In this document: piece after piece, positions 7,675-16,610 of the stretch
Numbering within the stretch: the stretch's first letter is position 1
How the letters are laid out: each line of letters begins with the position of its first letter
DNA from: Chelativorans petroleitrophicus
GTDB lineage: Bacteria; Pseudomonadota; Alphaproteobacteria; Rhizobiales; Rhizobiaceae
Direction of reading: 5' to 3'
Assembly (NCBI RefSeq): GCF_025398195.1
Contig: NZ_JAODNV010000019.1
Coordinates: forward strand, 1-64,000
Length of the DNA: 64,000 nt
Program-made: the position numbers and the translations under genes
Notes under the pieces: model-generated
Seen by the model: only the letters and a program-made list of their open reading frames with translations
Told to the model about the DNA's origin: nothing
Database searches by the model: none

Positions 7675-9296
7675 TGTCCGCTCCCTCGCACCTCATCATT
7701 GCGCCCATTCTTATCCCGCTTCTTGCGGGGGCGCTCCTTCTGTTCTTCGAGGATCGCGAACGCCGGCTGAAGGACGCGGTCTCGATACTGACGTCGGCGG
7801 CGCTCGTGGTGGTGGCGGCGGTGCTCCTGTTCAGGACCGGCGCGGACGGTGGACGGATTTTCGTCTATCTGCTCGGTAACTGGCCATCGCCCATCGCCAT
7901 CAATCTGGTGCTCGACCGGCTGTCGGCCATGATGCTCCTGCTGACGGCCGTTCTCGCGCTGCCCGCACTTGTCTTCTCGATCGCCCGCTGGCAGAGGGCC
8001 GGCGCGCACTTCCACAGCCTGTTCCTGTTCCTCCTGGTGGGGCTGAACGGCGCGTTCCTCACCGGGGACCTGTTCAACCTCTTCGTCTTCTTCGAGGTGC
8101 TTCTGGCAGCTTCTTATGGGCTGATGCTGCATGGCTCCGGCCAGCTCAGGGTAAGAGCCGGAATGCACTACATCGTCATCAATCTCGCCGCCTCGCTGCT
8201 CTTCCTCATCGGCGTGGCGATGATCTACAGCGTGACCGGCACGCTCAACATGGCGCATCTGGCCATTGTTCTGCAGGGGCTTGAAGGTGAGAGCCGCTTC
8301 ATGGCCGAAGCAGGCGCTGGAATCCTGGGCATCGCCTTTCTGGTCAAGGCCGGCAGCTGGCCGCTCAATTTCTGGCTGCCCACCGCTTATTCGGCGGCTG
8401 CGGCGCCTGTGGCGGCGATCTTCGCCATCCTGACCAAGGTCGGCGTCTATGTGCTTCTGCGGTTCTCCCTTCTGCTCTTCGGCAGCGAAGCCGCCTCGAC
8501 GGGCTTCGGGGAACAGGCGCTGTTCTTTGTCGGCATGGCCACGATCCTGTTCGGCGCGATCGGCATTCTTGCTTCCCAGGCGCTTGGGCGGCTTGCCGGC
8601 TATTCCGTCCTCGTCTCGTCGGGAACTCTGCTTGCGGCCGTGGGCTTCGCGCAGACCGGTGTTACGGCGGGCGCGCTCTTCTATCTCATCAGTTCCACGC
8701 TGACGCTCAGCGCGTTTTTCATGCTCATCGAACTGATCGCGCGTGGGCAGGACCCTGCGGCCGATGTTCTGGCCGTGACGATGGAAGCCTATGGCGAAGG
8801 CGAGGAAGAAAAGGAGGAGGCGGAGGAAGTGGGCGTCACCATCCCCGAAACGCTGGCCGTTCTGGGCGTGAGCTTTGCCGCCTGCGGCATCCTGCTTGCG
8901 GGCCTTCCGCCGCTGTCCGGCTTCGTCGCCAAATTCGCCATGCTAACCTCCATGTTCAATCCCGACGGGGTCGGCGAGGGCGTCATCCGGCATTCCTCCT
9001 GGTGGCTTGCGAGCTTCCTGATCCTGTCGGGCTTTGCCACGCTGATTGCCATGACGCGTGCCGGCATCAGCGCGTTCTGGGCCCGCATAGACGGGGAAGT
9101 GCCGCGCGTCCTGCTGGTGGAGATGGCACCGGTCGCGGCTCTGCTTGCAATGACGGTGTTTCTTACCATCGGGGCCGGACCCGTAATGCGCTTTCTGGAG
9201 GCCGCCGCGGCGGATCTGCACTCGCCGCAGGCTTATATCCAGTCGGTGATGGAGGCGGTGCAGGCCGTGCCGCATGCGCGGGAGGTTCTACCGTGA
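7671..9296 (+). CDS. mrpD: Na+/H+ antiporter subunit D
   Basis: A 541-residue NuoM/NuoN-like subunit with about 14 membrane segments. The KAGSWPLNFWLP motif near residue 225 carries the conserved Lys of the proton path. The ATG at 7671 overlaps the mrpC stop by four bases. A Glu-rich cytoplasmic insertion (EGEEEKEEAEE, about residues 373-384) is longer than I expect for MrpD and may be lineage-specific. It partners with MrpA in the ion-translocating core. Confidence 0.92.
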   Translation: MMSAPSHLIIAPILIPLLAGALLLFFEDRERRLKDAVSILTSAALVVVAAVLLFRTGADGGRIFVYLLGNWPSPIAINLVLDRLSAMMLLLTAVLALPALVFSIARWQRAGAHFHSLFLFLLVGLNGAFLTGDLFNLFVFFEVLLAASYGLMLHGSGQLRVRAGMHYIVINLAASLLFLIGVAMIYSVTGTLNMAHLAIVLQGLEGESRFMAEAGAGILGIAFLVKAGSWPLNFWLPTAYSAAAAPVAAIFAILTKVGVYVLLRFSLLLFGSEAASTGFGEQALFFVGMATILFGAIGILASQALGRLAGYSVLVSSGTLLAAVGFAQTGVTAGALFYLISSTLTLSAFFMLIELIARGQDPAADVLAVTMEAYGEGEEEKEEAEEVGVTIPETLAVLGVSFAACGILLAGLPPLSGFVAKFAMLTSMFNPDGVGEGVIRHSSWWLASFLILSGFATLIAMTRAGISAFWARIDGEVPRVLLVEMAPVAALLAMTVFLTIGAGPVMRFLEAAAADLHSPQAYIQSVMEAVQAVPHAREVLP

Positions 9297-9778
9297 ACCG
9301 CCTCCTTCCCTATCCGCTGCTGATCGTCTCCATTGTGGTCATGTGGTTAGCGCTCACACGATTTTCGGTCGGGCAGCTTCTGCTCGGCGCGGGGGTGGCG
9401 CTGGTGGCCGCTCAGGGCCTTGCAGCGCTCCGCCCGTCGACACCCAGATTGAGGCGCTGGGACCTCATACCCAAGCTGATCGGCATCGTCCTCCTCGATA
9501 TCGTTCGCTCCAACATCGCCGTGGCGCGGCTGATCCTTTCTGGCAAACGGGCGAAGCGCAAATCGGGATTCGTGGCCATCCCGCTGGAACTGCGCGATCC
9601 GATGGGGCTTGCCGTGCTGGCGGTGATTATCACGAGCACGCCCGGCACCGCCTGGCTCGACTACAGCGACAGGCGCGGCGTTCTGCTTCTGCACATCTTC
9701 GATCTGGTGGATGAATCCGAATGGGTCGATCTGATCAAGACCCGCTACGAATACCTTCTCATGGAGATCTTCGAATGA
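9293..9778 (+). CDS. mrpE: Na+/H+ antiporter subunit E
   Basis: A GTG start at 9293 overlapping the mrpD stop by four bases gives 161 residues. Two N-terminal membrane segments are followed by a cytoplasmic domain with the family signature around ITSTPGTAWLDY. MrpE is needed for assembly of the Mrp complex. The usual length is about 160. Its stop overlaps the mrpF start (ATGA). Confidence 0.92.
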   Translation: MNRLLPYPLLIVSIVVMWLALTRFSVGQLLLGAGVALVAAQGLAALRPSTPRLRRWDLIPKLIGIVLLDIVRSNIAVARLILSGKRAKRKSGFVAIPLELRDPMGLAVLAVIITSTPGTAWLDYSDRRGVLLLHIFDLVDESEWVDLIKTRYEYLLMEIFE

Positions 9779-10056
9779 GTGGTGCCATTCTCGGCTGGTC
9801 GGTGCTGATCGCCCAACTCGCCGTCGCCGCAGCGATGATCCTCGCCGCAATCCGCATGCTGAAGGGACCGCGCGCGCAGGACAAGGTGCTTGGGCTCGAT
9901 ACGCTCTACATCACGGCAATGCTGCAATTCCTGCTGTTCGGGATCAGAACGGGCACCAGCATCTATTTCGAGATGGCGCTCGTCATTGCAATCCTCGGTT
10001 TCGTAGCCACCGTCGCCCTTGCCAAGTTCCTGATGAGAGGGGAGGTGATCGAATGA
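9775..10056 (+). CDS. mrpF: Na+/H+ antiporter subunit F
   Basis: A 93-residue protein with three membrane segments and the conserved GPRAQDKVLGLD loop of MrpF near residues 31-42. It overlaps mrpE and mrpG by four bases on each side. Small accessory subunit of the antiporter complex. Confidence 0.92.
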   Translation: MSGAILGWSVLIAQLAVAAAMILAAIRMLKGPRAQDKVLGLDTLYITAMLQFLLFGIRTGTSIYFEMALVIAILGFVATVALAKFLMRGEVIE

Positions 10057-10442
10057 GCGTCGAATACGATATTCCCCTGTGGATCGCGCTGCCGGTTTCG
10101 GCCTTTTTGCTCATCGGAGCGTTCCTGACATTGACGGGGACCATCGGTCTTATCCGGCTCAGGATCTTCTATGACCGCCTCCATGCTCCAACGCTGGGAT
10201 CGAGCTGGGGGACCGGGGCGATTGTCATCGCCTCGATGATCCTCTTTTCCTATCTCGAGAGCCGGCCGGTGGTGCACGAGATCCTGATCGGCATCTTCGT
10301 GACGGTCACCACGCCGGTGACCTTCATGCTGCTTGGGCGTGCCGCGCTCTACCGCGACCGGTCGGAGGGAAGCCCGCTCGTGCCGCCTATGGACGTCGCG
10401 CCGCCGCCGTCCAAGGAAACGACGGCCGAACCCGCATCCTGA
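10053..10442 (+). CDS. mrpG: Na+/H+ antiporter subunit G
   Basis: A 129-residue protein with three membrane segments and the MrpG signature (IGLIRLRIFYDRLHAPTLGS) near residues 30-50. A Pro-rich cytoplasmic tail follows. Last gene of the mrp operon; it is followed by 22 bases and a convergent gene, and I see no clear terminator there. Confidence 0.92.
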   Translation: MSVEYDIPLWIALPVSAFLLIGAFLTLTGTIGLIRLRIFYDRLHAPTLGSSWGTGAIVIASMILFSYLESRPVVHEILIGIFVTVTTPVTFMLLGRAALYRDRSEGSPLVPPMDVAPPPSKETTAEPAS

Positions 10443-10464
10443 ACCGGATCAATGGCGCCTCAAC

Positions 10465-11397
10465 TCAAGCTCGATTGCTCGCCAGCTGGCTGCGCTCGAA
10501 ACCGAGCACGACCAGAAGCGCGATGATGAAGGGAATGATGAGGTAGAGAAGCCGGAAGACGAGCAGGGCGGCAAGCACATCGGCCCGGTCCATTTCGGAA
10601 AGGCCGGTGATGAACGCGATTTCCAGCACGCCAAGTCCGCCCGGCGCATGAGAAAGAAGCGCGAGCGAAAAAGAAATCACGAAAATGCCGAGCACGACGA
10701 GGAACCCGGGATTGCCAGCAGCCGGGAGGGCGAAATAGATGATCGCGGCCGCACCGATGATCTCCAGCGGCCCGATCAGCAATTGGCGGCCGACAATGGG
10801 AAGGCCGGGATAGGCGATCTCGAGCTTGCCGATCCGCAGAGGCCGCAGCTTCAACGCGCTCCCGATTACGTAAAGCAGCACGGCCCCGAGAAGAAGAACG
10901 CCGGTGGCCGCGGAGGCTTCCATGGGCAGCTCATCAACGAAGCGTTCGGAAAGCTCAGGCACCAGGACGAGCACGAGCCCCGCCAGCAGCGTGATGCCCA
11001 AAGCGAAGGTGAAGGAACAGAACCCGACGAGCACACCGACTTCGGCGGCGGACAGGCCCTTGGCCGAATAGGCCCTGTAGCGCACGAGCGAGCCGGAGAG
11101 CACCGATGCGCCGATGTTGTGGGACAGGGCGTAGGTCGTAAACGACGTTACGGTGATGTAGAACCAGTCGATCCGTTTCTTCAGGTGAAGCAGAGCCAGA
11201 TGGTCGTAGCCCGCCAGCGCCGCGTAAGCCAGAAGAGTCGCCCCAATGCATAGCAGCCAGTTTGGCGCCGAAATGGCAACGATGCTGTCCCACAGTTCGT
11301 CGAGCGAAAGCCCCCGCAGCTCGTGATAGAGCAGCCAAGCGGAGAAGAACACTGCACCGAAGCCAATCGCGGGCCAGAAATACTTCTTAAGCTGCAT
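10465..11397 (-). CDS. UPF0104/YbhN-family integral membrane protein
   Basis: A 310-residue protein with about eight membrane segments and the LSHAPGGLGVLE motif near residue 250, typical of the lysylphosphatidylglycerol synthetase membrane domain/UPF0104 (YbhN) family. Members are proposed lipid or polyprenyl-linked substrate flippases; this one has no catalytic C-terminal domain, so a synthetase role is unlikely. It converges with mrpG and stands alone. Substrate unknown. Confidence 0.8.
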   Translation of the reverse strand: MQLKKYFWPAIGFGAVFFSAWLLYHELRGLSLDELWDSIVAISAPNWLLCIGATLLAYAALAGYDHLALLHLKKRIDWFYITVTSFTTYALSHNIGASVLSGSLVRYRAYSAKGLSAAEVGVLVGFCSFTFALGITLLAGLVLVLVPELSERFVDELPMEASAATGVLLLGAVLLYVIGSALKLRPLRIGKLEIAYPGLPIVGRQLLIGPLEIIGAAAIIYFALPAAGNPGFLVVLGIFVISFSLALLSHAPGGLGVLEIAFITGLSEMDRADVLAALLVFRLLYLIIPFIIALLVVLGFERSQLASNRA

Positions 11398-11746
11398 GGG
11401 CCATTCCGGATCACGCTTTCTTTCCGATTGTCACAATGAAGATGTCCCACCGGTTTGCCTGCGATGCAATAGGCGTTTTGGCCAATCGGCCGGCGGAATG
11501 CAAAGCCTTCGGCAAGCGAACGCCTTCAGCAAGAGGGGTGTTCCCTGATCCCGATAAGCCGGTCCTTCGAATCTGCCGCAGTTTCGTCAAGATGGGGCTT
11601 GCTCTATGGCGCGTTCAACCGCGCAAATCCGCGCAGCAGAAGGCTTCGCTCAGGAAGTGAAGGCGATCGCAATAAAAATGTGCGGCCTGTCGGCTCAGGC
11701 CGGTCGTCTTCGTCCTTTGTTTGCATGCAACACGGAGGACTGACCG
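11398..11746. other. Intergenic region between divergent genes
   Basis: 349 bases between two divergent starts; it must hold both promoters. I see no RNA gene, repeat or convincing operator. A CGGAGGA ribosome site lies just upstream of the gene at 11747. Confidence 0.5.
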
Positions 11747-12100
11747 ATGGCTTATGTAGATGGTTTTCTGATTCCCGTCCCCAAGGACCGGATCGAAGAC
11801 TACAAGGAACAGGCTCGCCTCGGCGAACAGGTCTGGCGGGAATATGGCGCCCTCGATTACGTCGAATGTATCGGCGATGACGTGCCCTATGGCGAGGTGA
11901 CCTCCTTCCCGCGGGCGGTGCAGGCGAAGGAAGACGAGGTCGTTATCTTCTCTTGGATCGTCTACAAGTCGCGCGAGCACAGGGATGAGGTGAACGCCAA
12001 GGTGATGGCCGATCCGCGGATGCAGGTGGATATGAGCAAGTCGCCTTTCGACGGCAAACGCATGATTTTCGGCGGCTTCCAGCCCTTCCTGGGACTTTGA
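11747..12100 (+). CDS. DUF1428 family protein
   Basis: A 117-residue cytoplasmic protein whose start (MAYVDGFLIPVPKDRIEDYK) and conserved centre (WREYGALDYVECIGDDVPYG) match the DUF1428 family, a dimeric ferredoxin-like alpha/beta fold related to antibiotic biosynthesis monooxygenase-like domains. The biochemical role of the family is unknown. A GGAGGA site about seven bases before the ATG supports the start. It is monocistronic. Confidence 0.85.
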   Translation: MAYVDGFLIPVPKDRIEDYKEQARLGEQVWREYGALDYVECIGDDVPYGEVTSFPRAVQAKEDEVVIFSWIVYKSREHRDEVNAKVMADPRMQVDMSKSPFDGKRMIFGGFQPFLGL

Positions 12101-12118
12101 GCACGGGCGATTCGATGC

Positions 12119-12144
12119 GCCGGCTCGCGAAAGGGCGGGCCGGC
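12119..12144. terminator. Hairpin between convergent genes
   Basis: GCCGGC at 12119-12124 pairs with GCCGGC at 12139-12144, between the DUF1428 gene and the debranching-type hydrolase. There is no long T run. It may serve as a shared, weak terminator. Confidence 0.4.
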
Positions 12145-14349
12145 CTAATAAGTCGTGGTGACGCGGGTTTCGCCCTCCCGGTGCAGCACGTGGACAACCA
12201 CTTCCGTCTCCGCCTGCCTCAGAAGCACGTCGATGCGCCCCTGAGGGAGCGTTATGCCGCGCAATGTGACCTCCTTCAGGAAGTCAGGCAGCATGGGCTG
12301 ATGAAAGATCAGCGTCCCGGCGGAACAGTCGAAGCTCATTCCGAGGCAGGATTGCAGGATGGACAATGGCGCCACCGCCGCCCAGGCCTGGGGCGCGCAG
12401 GCCACTGGATAGAAGGTGGGGCCGCGGCTGCGTTGGCGAGGGAAGCCGCAGAACAGCTCCGGCAGCCGGCGCAGATCGATATAGGTCGAGGCCATAAACA
12501 GCCCTTCCAGAACGCGCGCGGCCTCGGCGCGGAAGCCATAGCGGGAGAGCCCGGCGGCAATCAGCGCATTGTCATGCGGCCAGACCGAGCCGTTGTGATA
12601 GCTCATCGGATTGTAGCGTGACTCGGTGGTGGCAACGGTGCGGATGCCCCAGCCGGAGAAGGACGACCGGCCCATCAACACGTGAGCCACGGAGACGGCG
12701 CGCTCAGGATACGCTATGCCGGTGAAGAGGGTGTGGCCGGCATTGGAGGCGCGTACGCGGCAGGGCTTCTTTTCCCCGTCGAGCGCAAGCACATAGGTGC
12801 CGAGCTCCTCATCGAAAAAGGTCCGGTCGAAGCGGCCCCGCAGATCCTCCGCCAGCGTCTCTAGCTCATGCGCACGCGCTTCGAGGCCAAGCGCGCGGGC
12901 AACCCGGGCGGCCGCCTTCCATGCGCCGTAGACGTAAGCCTGCACCTCACATAGCGCGATGGGACCTATGGCGAGACGCCCATCGGCGTGGAAGATCGCA
13001 TCGAAACTGTCCTTCCAGCCCTGATTGGCCAGCCCCGCCACCGTGCGCCGGCCGTATTCCACGAAGCCGTCGCCGTCGCGGTCGCCGTAAGTCCGTATCC
13101 AATTGAGCGCCGCCTCGATGTTGGGCCAGAGCCCGCGCAGCGTGTCCACGTCGCCGGTGCGCTCCAGGTAGCTGCCCGCCAGCATGACGAAGAGCGGCGT
13201 GGCATCGACGCTGCCGTAGTAGCGGCGGAACGGCACCTCGCCCAGCTCCGCCATTTCACCGTAACGCACCTCATGCAGGATCTTTCCCGGCTCCGCATCG
13301 GCGGCAGGATCCTCCTCTGTCGCCTGATTGGCCGCGAGATGCTTCAGCACGCCGCGGGCAATGGACGGGTCCAGCCACAGTGTCTGCATGGCGGTGATCA
13401 GAGCATCGCGGCCGAAGACGGTGCTGAACCATGGAATGCCGGCATAGGGATAGTGGCCGTGCTCCGTCTCGGTGACGAGCATGTAGAGGTCGGCTATGGC
13501 GCGCCGTATGGCCTCGTTGAAGACATCGTGGGAGGTGGCTATGGACGCGGCTTTCGTAACCATGCCACGCATGAAGCGGCGCGCCTCGAGAAGGCCGGAG
13601 AAGAACTGGCGGCGGGGCTCGAATCTCGGCTCCTCCGCCCCGCAGATCACCTCAATGAAGAGCTGGCGCGTTTGGCGCGGCTTCAGCTCCACTTCGTGCA
13701 CCGCGCGCTCGCCGGTCAATTCGTCCGGCGCCGGGTCAAAGCGCAGGACCGTCTGCCGCTTCACGCCGTCAAGGCCCGTGTAGGAAAGAATGACCCGATC
13801 CTTTTCCACCTTGGGCTTGTGCATCGTGCCGCGCTTCGGCCTGCGCGCGCCACGCACCTCGAAAAGGTCGGCGAAATCGGACGCGAAGGCGAGTTCCAGC
13901 CGGATGCGCCGTGTCGTCTCGTCATAGTTGCGCACGCTCACCCGTTCGAAGCAGGTGGCGTTCCACAAAAAGCGCGTGCGGCGGATGTGGATCAGGTCGT
14001 GCTGGAGCCTGAGCTCGTCAGCCTCGTAGAGATCGGGATTGGCAAGGTCGAAGGTGAGCAGCGCGTTGTCATCGCGCAGCATCGAACTCAGCAGAAGCGG
14101 CCGCTCTCCGCCGATCGTGAGAAAGAAATGGGAAAGATAGCGGGTGTCGCGATGGTAGATGCCCTCAGGGCTGTCGGGGCTCCCGAGGGCATCTCCGTTG
14201 TGGTCGAACATGGAGAAGGTGTCCCCATGCTTCTGCGTACGCGGCCGCCGTTCCTGCAGGGGAGCGGTGGCAGCGATAAAGAATTGCGGCGTTCGCGCCG
14301 TGCCGAACTCCATCGGCTGCGGAGTGAGAAGATCCGTACGGTCTTCCAT
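12145..14349 (-). CDS. Amylo-alpha-1,6-glucosidase/glycogen-debranching-type hydrolase
   Basis: A 734-residue protein of the COG3408 type. The N-terminal domain (about 20-220; SPEGIYHRDTRYLSHFFLTI) matches the bis-type glycogen debranching N-domain and the C-terminal part is an (alpha/alpha)6 barrel like GH15/GH63 enzymes, with motifs GIPWFSTVFGRDALIT near 310 and YHNGSVWPHDNALIA near 580. It probably releases alpha-glucosyl units from oligosaccharides or glycogen. The next gene on the strand, upstream at 14370, is a glycosyltransferase 20 bases away, so the two form an operon, perhaps for a storage or osmoprotective glycan. The exact substrate cannot be read from the sequence. Confidence 0.85.
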   Translation of the reverse strand: MEDRTDLLTPQPMEFGTARTPQFFIAATAPLQERRPRTQKHGDTFSMFDHNGDALGSPDSPEGIYHRDTRYLSHFFLTIGGERPLLLSSMLRDDNALLTFDLANPDLYEADELRLQHDLIHIRRTRFLWNATCFERVSVRNYDETTRRIRLELAFASDFADLFEVRGARRPKRGTMHKPKVEKDRVILSYTGLDGVKRQTVLRFDPAPDELTGERAVHEVELKPRQTRQLFIEVICGAEEPRFEPRRQFFSGLLEARRFMRGMVTKAASIATSHDVFNEAIRRAIADLYMLVTETEHGHYPYAGIPWFSTVFGRDALITAMQTLWLDPSIARGVLKHLAANQATEEDPAADAEPGKILHEVRYGEMAELGEVPFRRYYGSVDATPLFVMLAGSYLERTGDVDTLRGLWPNIEAALNWIRTYGDRDGDGFVEYGRRTVAGLANQGWKDSFDAIFHADGRLAIGPIALCEVQAYVYGAWKAAARVARALGLEARAHELETLAEDLRGRFDRTFFDEELGTYVLALDGEKKPCRVRASNAGHTLFTGIAYPERAVSVAHVLMGRSSFSGWGIRTVATTESRYNPMSYHNGSVWPHDNALIAAGLSRYGFRAEAARVLEGLFMASTYIDLRRLPELFCGFPRQRSRGPTFYPVACAPQAWAAVAPLSILQSCLGMSFDCSAGTLIFHQPMLPDFLKEVTLRGITLPQGRIDVLLRQAETEVVVHVLHREGETRVTTTY

Positions 14350-14369
14350 TACATCTCCCGAAGATGGCT

Positions 14370-15455
14370 TCAGGCTATGGTGGGCACACCCGCAGCCTCG
14401 GCCGGGAACGGAATGGCCCGCAGGCGATGGTGCAACAGCCGATCATAGACCTCAAGATAGTCGGAGGCCATGCGGCCGGCGCTGAAGCGCACCTCGAACC
14501 GTCGGCGGATTGCCGCCCGGTCGAGCGAGCCGATGCGGCCGACGGCGGCCACAGCCTCGTCGAGGTTGTCGACGATGAAGCCGGTGAGCCCATCCTCTAG
14601 CACTTCGGGGACCGAGCCGCAGCGGAAGGCGATCACGGGCGTACCGCAGGCCATCGCCTCGATCATCACAAGGCCGAAGGGTTCTGGCCAGTCGATGGGG
14701 AAGAGGAGGGCGGTCGCCTTGCCGAGGAATTCCGCCTTTGTGGCTTCATTGACCTCGCCCACATATTCCACATTCGGATGGCGCTCGACCATCGGCGCGA
14801 TGACCTGGTCCCAATAGGCCTGGTCAACCACGTCGATCTTGGCGGCGATCTTCAGCGGCATGCCCGTGCGCGCGGCGATCTCGATGGCACGGTCCGGCCG
14901 CTTTTCCGGTGAGATGCGGCCGAGGAAAGCAAGATACCCGCCGTCGGCGCGCGCGCTGAACGGCAGGAGATCAAGCGGAAGGCCGTGCAAGACCGTCCCC
15001 TGCCAGTTGGCCATTGGCAGCGGAATGCGCTGATGGTCGGAGATGGAGACGACCGGGATTTCCGGGAAGGCTTGGTAGAACGGCTTGAGGTCGGGAAGGT
15101 CGAGGCGCCCGTGAAGGGTCGTCACCGTACGGTCGGCAAAGGGCCTAATCAGCGGGAAATGCAGGAGGTCTATGTGGAAATGCAGAATGTCGAATTCATC
15201 CATCCTGCGCCGGACTTCATCCAGCAGAATAAGATGATGGGGAATGGGATCGCGTACCGAAGGGTCAAGCCGCAGCGCGCTTTTCGTGCAAGGCACGAGC
15301 TCGGCGCTGGTCAATGAATCGCCGGAGGCGAACAGCGTAACCTCATGCCCCATGCGAACCAGTTCTTCGGTAAGATAGGAAACGATCCGCTCCGTGCCGC
15401 CGTATAGGCGCGGGGGAACGCTTTCGACGAGCGGAGCGATCTGGGCAATCTTCAT
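14370..15455 (-). CDS. Glycosyltransferase family 4
   Basis: A 361-residue GT-B enzyme. The ATG at 15455 is chosen over the longer frame because AGGAGG lies nine bases upstream and MKIAQIAPLVESVPP is a typical GT4 start; the upstream 64 residues are not protein-like. The N-terminal Gly loop is PPRLYGGTERIV, the sugar-nucleotide site is GRISPEKRPDRAIE near 190, and the E-x7-E motif is EPFGLVMIE near 265. It precedes the debranching-type hydrolase on the same transcript, which suggests joint work on one glucan or glycoside. No membrane segment. Confidence 0.88.
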   Translation of the reverse strand: MKIAQIAPLVESVPPRLYGGTERIVSYLTEELVRMGHEVTLFASGDSLTSAELVPCTKSALRLDPSVRDPIPHHLILLDEVRRRMDEFDILHFHIDLLHFPLIRPFADRTVTTLHGRLDLPDLKPFYQAFPEIPVVSISDHQRIPLPMANWQGTVLHGLPLDLLPFSARADGGYLAFLGRISPEKRPDRAIEIAARTGMPLKIAAKIDVVDQAYWDQVIAPMVERHPNVEYVGEVNEATKAEFLGKATALLFPIDWPEPFGLVMIEAMACGTPVIAFRCGSVPEVLEDGLTGFIVDNLDEAVAAVGRIGSLDRAAIRRRFEVRFSAGRMASDYLEVYDRLLHHRLRAIPFPAEAAGVPTIA

Positions 15456-15779
15456 CGGCAACACCTCCTCTTGTCTCAGAGCAAGCATCATCAAGTCAGG
15501 AAGCCCGAACCCCAAGCGGGTCGATACTCGATGATGATTTAGTGCCCAAGCTGCCGCTTCAAAGAGGTGCGGCGTTTTTTCGTTCCATTGCCTGGTTAGG
15601 AAACTTTCCTTGCGGCGGGCTTCCTTTAGCAGCACGCACAGGAACATGGCCGCCTATTTCGACCGACTGACGGAACGCCCGTCCTTCAGGCGGGCGGACG
15701 CTCGACAAGGCGAGACCCTATCTCGACCTCCTCCCCCATCCTATCGTGAGAACATCCCGGAGCAATTTCTGAGGCAGCC
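15456..15779. other. Intergenic region with an orphan hairpin
   Basis: 324 bases without a supported gene between the glycosyltransferase start and the ArsR pseudogene. It contains the terminator-like hairpin described separately. Otherwise nothing recognised. Confidence 0.5.
15553..15580 (+). terminator. Orphan Rho-independent terminator-like hairpin
   Basis: GCCGC (15553-15557) pairs with GCGGC (15569-15573), followed by G and six T residues (15575-15580). On the plus strand no coding gene ends before it, so it may close a small RNA starting somewhere after about 15456. Confidence 0.45.
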
Positions 15780-16135
15780 ATGACCGCCACGCATCAGGTC
15801 AATATGGACCGTCTTTTTCATGCGCTTTCCGATCCGAACAGGCGCGGCATCGTCGAGCGGCTTCCCGTGGGCCTGCATCGGTGAAGGAACTGGCGGAGCC
15901 CTTCAAAATCGCTCTGCCGTCCGTTCTGAAGCATCTGCGCGTGCTGGAGGAAGGCGGCATCGTCCTTTCCTGCAAGACGGGGCGCGTACGCACCTATCGT
16001 ATCGAGCCCACGGCCTTCACGGCGATGGAGGAATCGATAGAAGCGCGTAGGGCTATGTGGCACCGTCAGTTCGACCGTCCGGCCGACCATGTCGCTCAGC
16101 CGGCCGGCGCGCCGCAAAAGGCGTCCCGGAAATGA
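15780..16135 (+). pseudogene. ArsR-family regulator with one frameshift
   Basis: The ATG at 15780 begins a typical ArsR/SmtB winged helix (MDRLFHALSDPNRRGIVERL). A single missing base in the CTTCCC run near 15861-15866 shifts the frame; adding one T restores LSRGPASVKELAEPF and the recognition helix KIALPSVLKHLRVLEEGG through to the TGA at 16133. Without that correction the product stops after about 35 residues. Its stop overlaps the start of the next gene (ATGA), the usual arrangement of an ArsR repressor with an SRPBCC partner. One lesion only, so a base-calling error is possible, but the partner is also broken. Confidence 0.8.
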
Positions 16136-16590
16136 CCCGGAGCCTCGTGGAGCATGTGACCTTCACCATCGAACGCAGCTTCGATGCCCCGCCCGAGCAG
16201 GTGTTCACCGCCCGGGCGAACGAAGATGCGAAGCGGCGTGCCACGATACCGAGTTTGATGTGGAGTATCACCTTGATTTCCGTATCGGCGGCATGGAGGT
16301 GAACCGGGCAATGGGGCCAGCCGGGCCCGAGCATATCTACGAGGCTTGTTCCTCGACATCGTTCCGGACCGGGCATCGTCTACGCATTCAACATGAAGTT
16401 CCGCGGGAGGCGGCAATCCTCCTCGCTGGCAACGGGTCTGCTCCTGCCATCCAGCGCCGGGACGATGATGCGCTTTACCGAGCAGGTGGCGGCGCTGAAC
16501 GGCTATGACGTGGAGCCTCGGATGGCCGGCACTGGAAGTTTTCAGCTCGCGGCCCTTCTTCCGAAGCGTCGTGAGCGCTTGGGGCCGCAG
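16132..16590 (+). pseudogene. SRPBCC/AHSA1-family protein, several frameshifts
   Basis: Pieces of an activator-of-Hsp90-like START-fold protein lie in order but in changing frames: FTIERSFDAPPEQVFTA in the first, DTEFDVEYHLDFRIGGME in the second (shift near 16240), LFLDIVPD in the third (shift near 16345), and IVYAFNMKF to TMMRFTEQVA back in the first (shift near 16370). The original stop is not recognisable and the frame runs into the tail of the convergent phosphoribosyltransferase. Such proteins often bind small hydrophobic ligands and are paired with ArsR regulators. At least three lesions argue for true decay. Confidence 0.8.
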
Positions 16591-16610
16591 CTCGCGGCAT
16601 ATTGCCGGAG

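Noticed and set aside
12988-14448. 486-codon plus-strand open frame
   Set aside because: Antisense to the debranching-type hydrolase, whose motifs are clear on the other strand.
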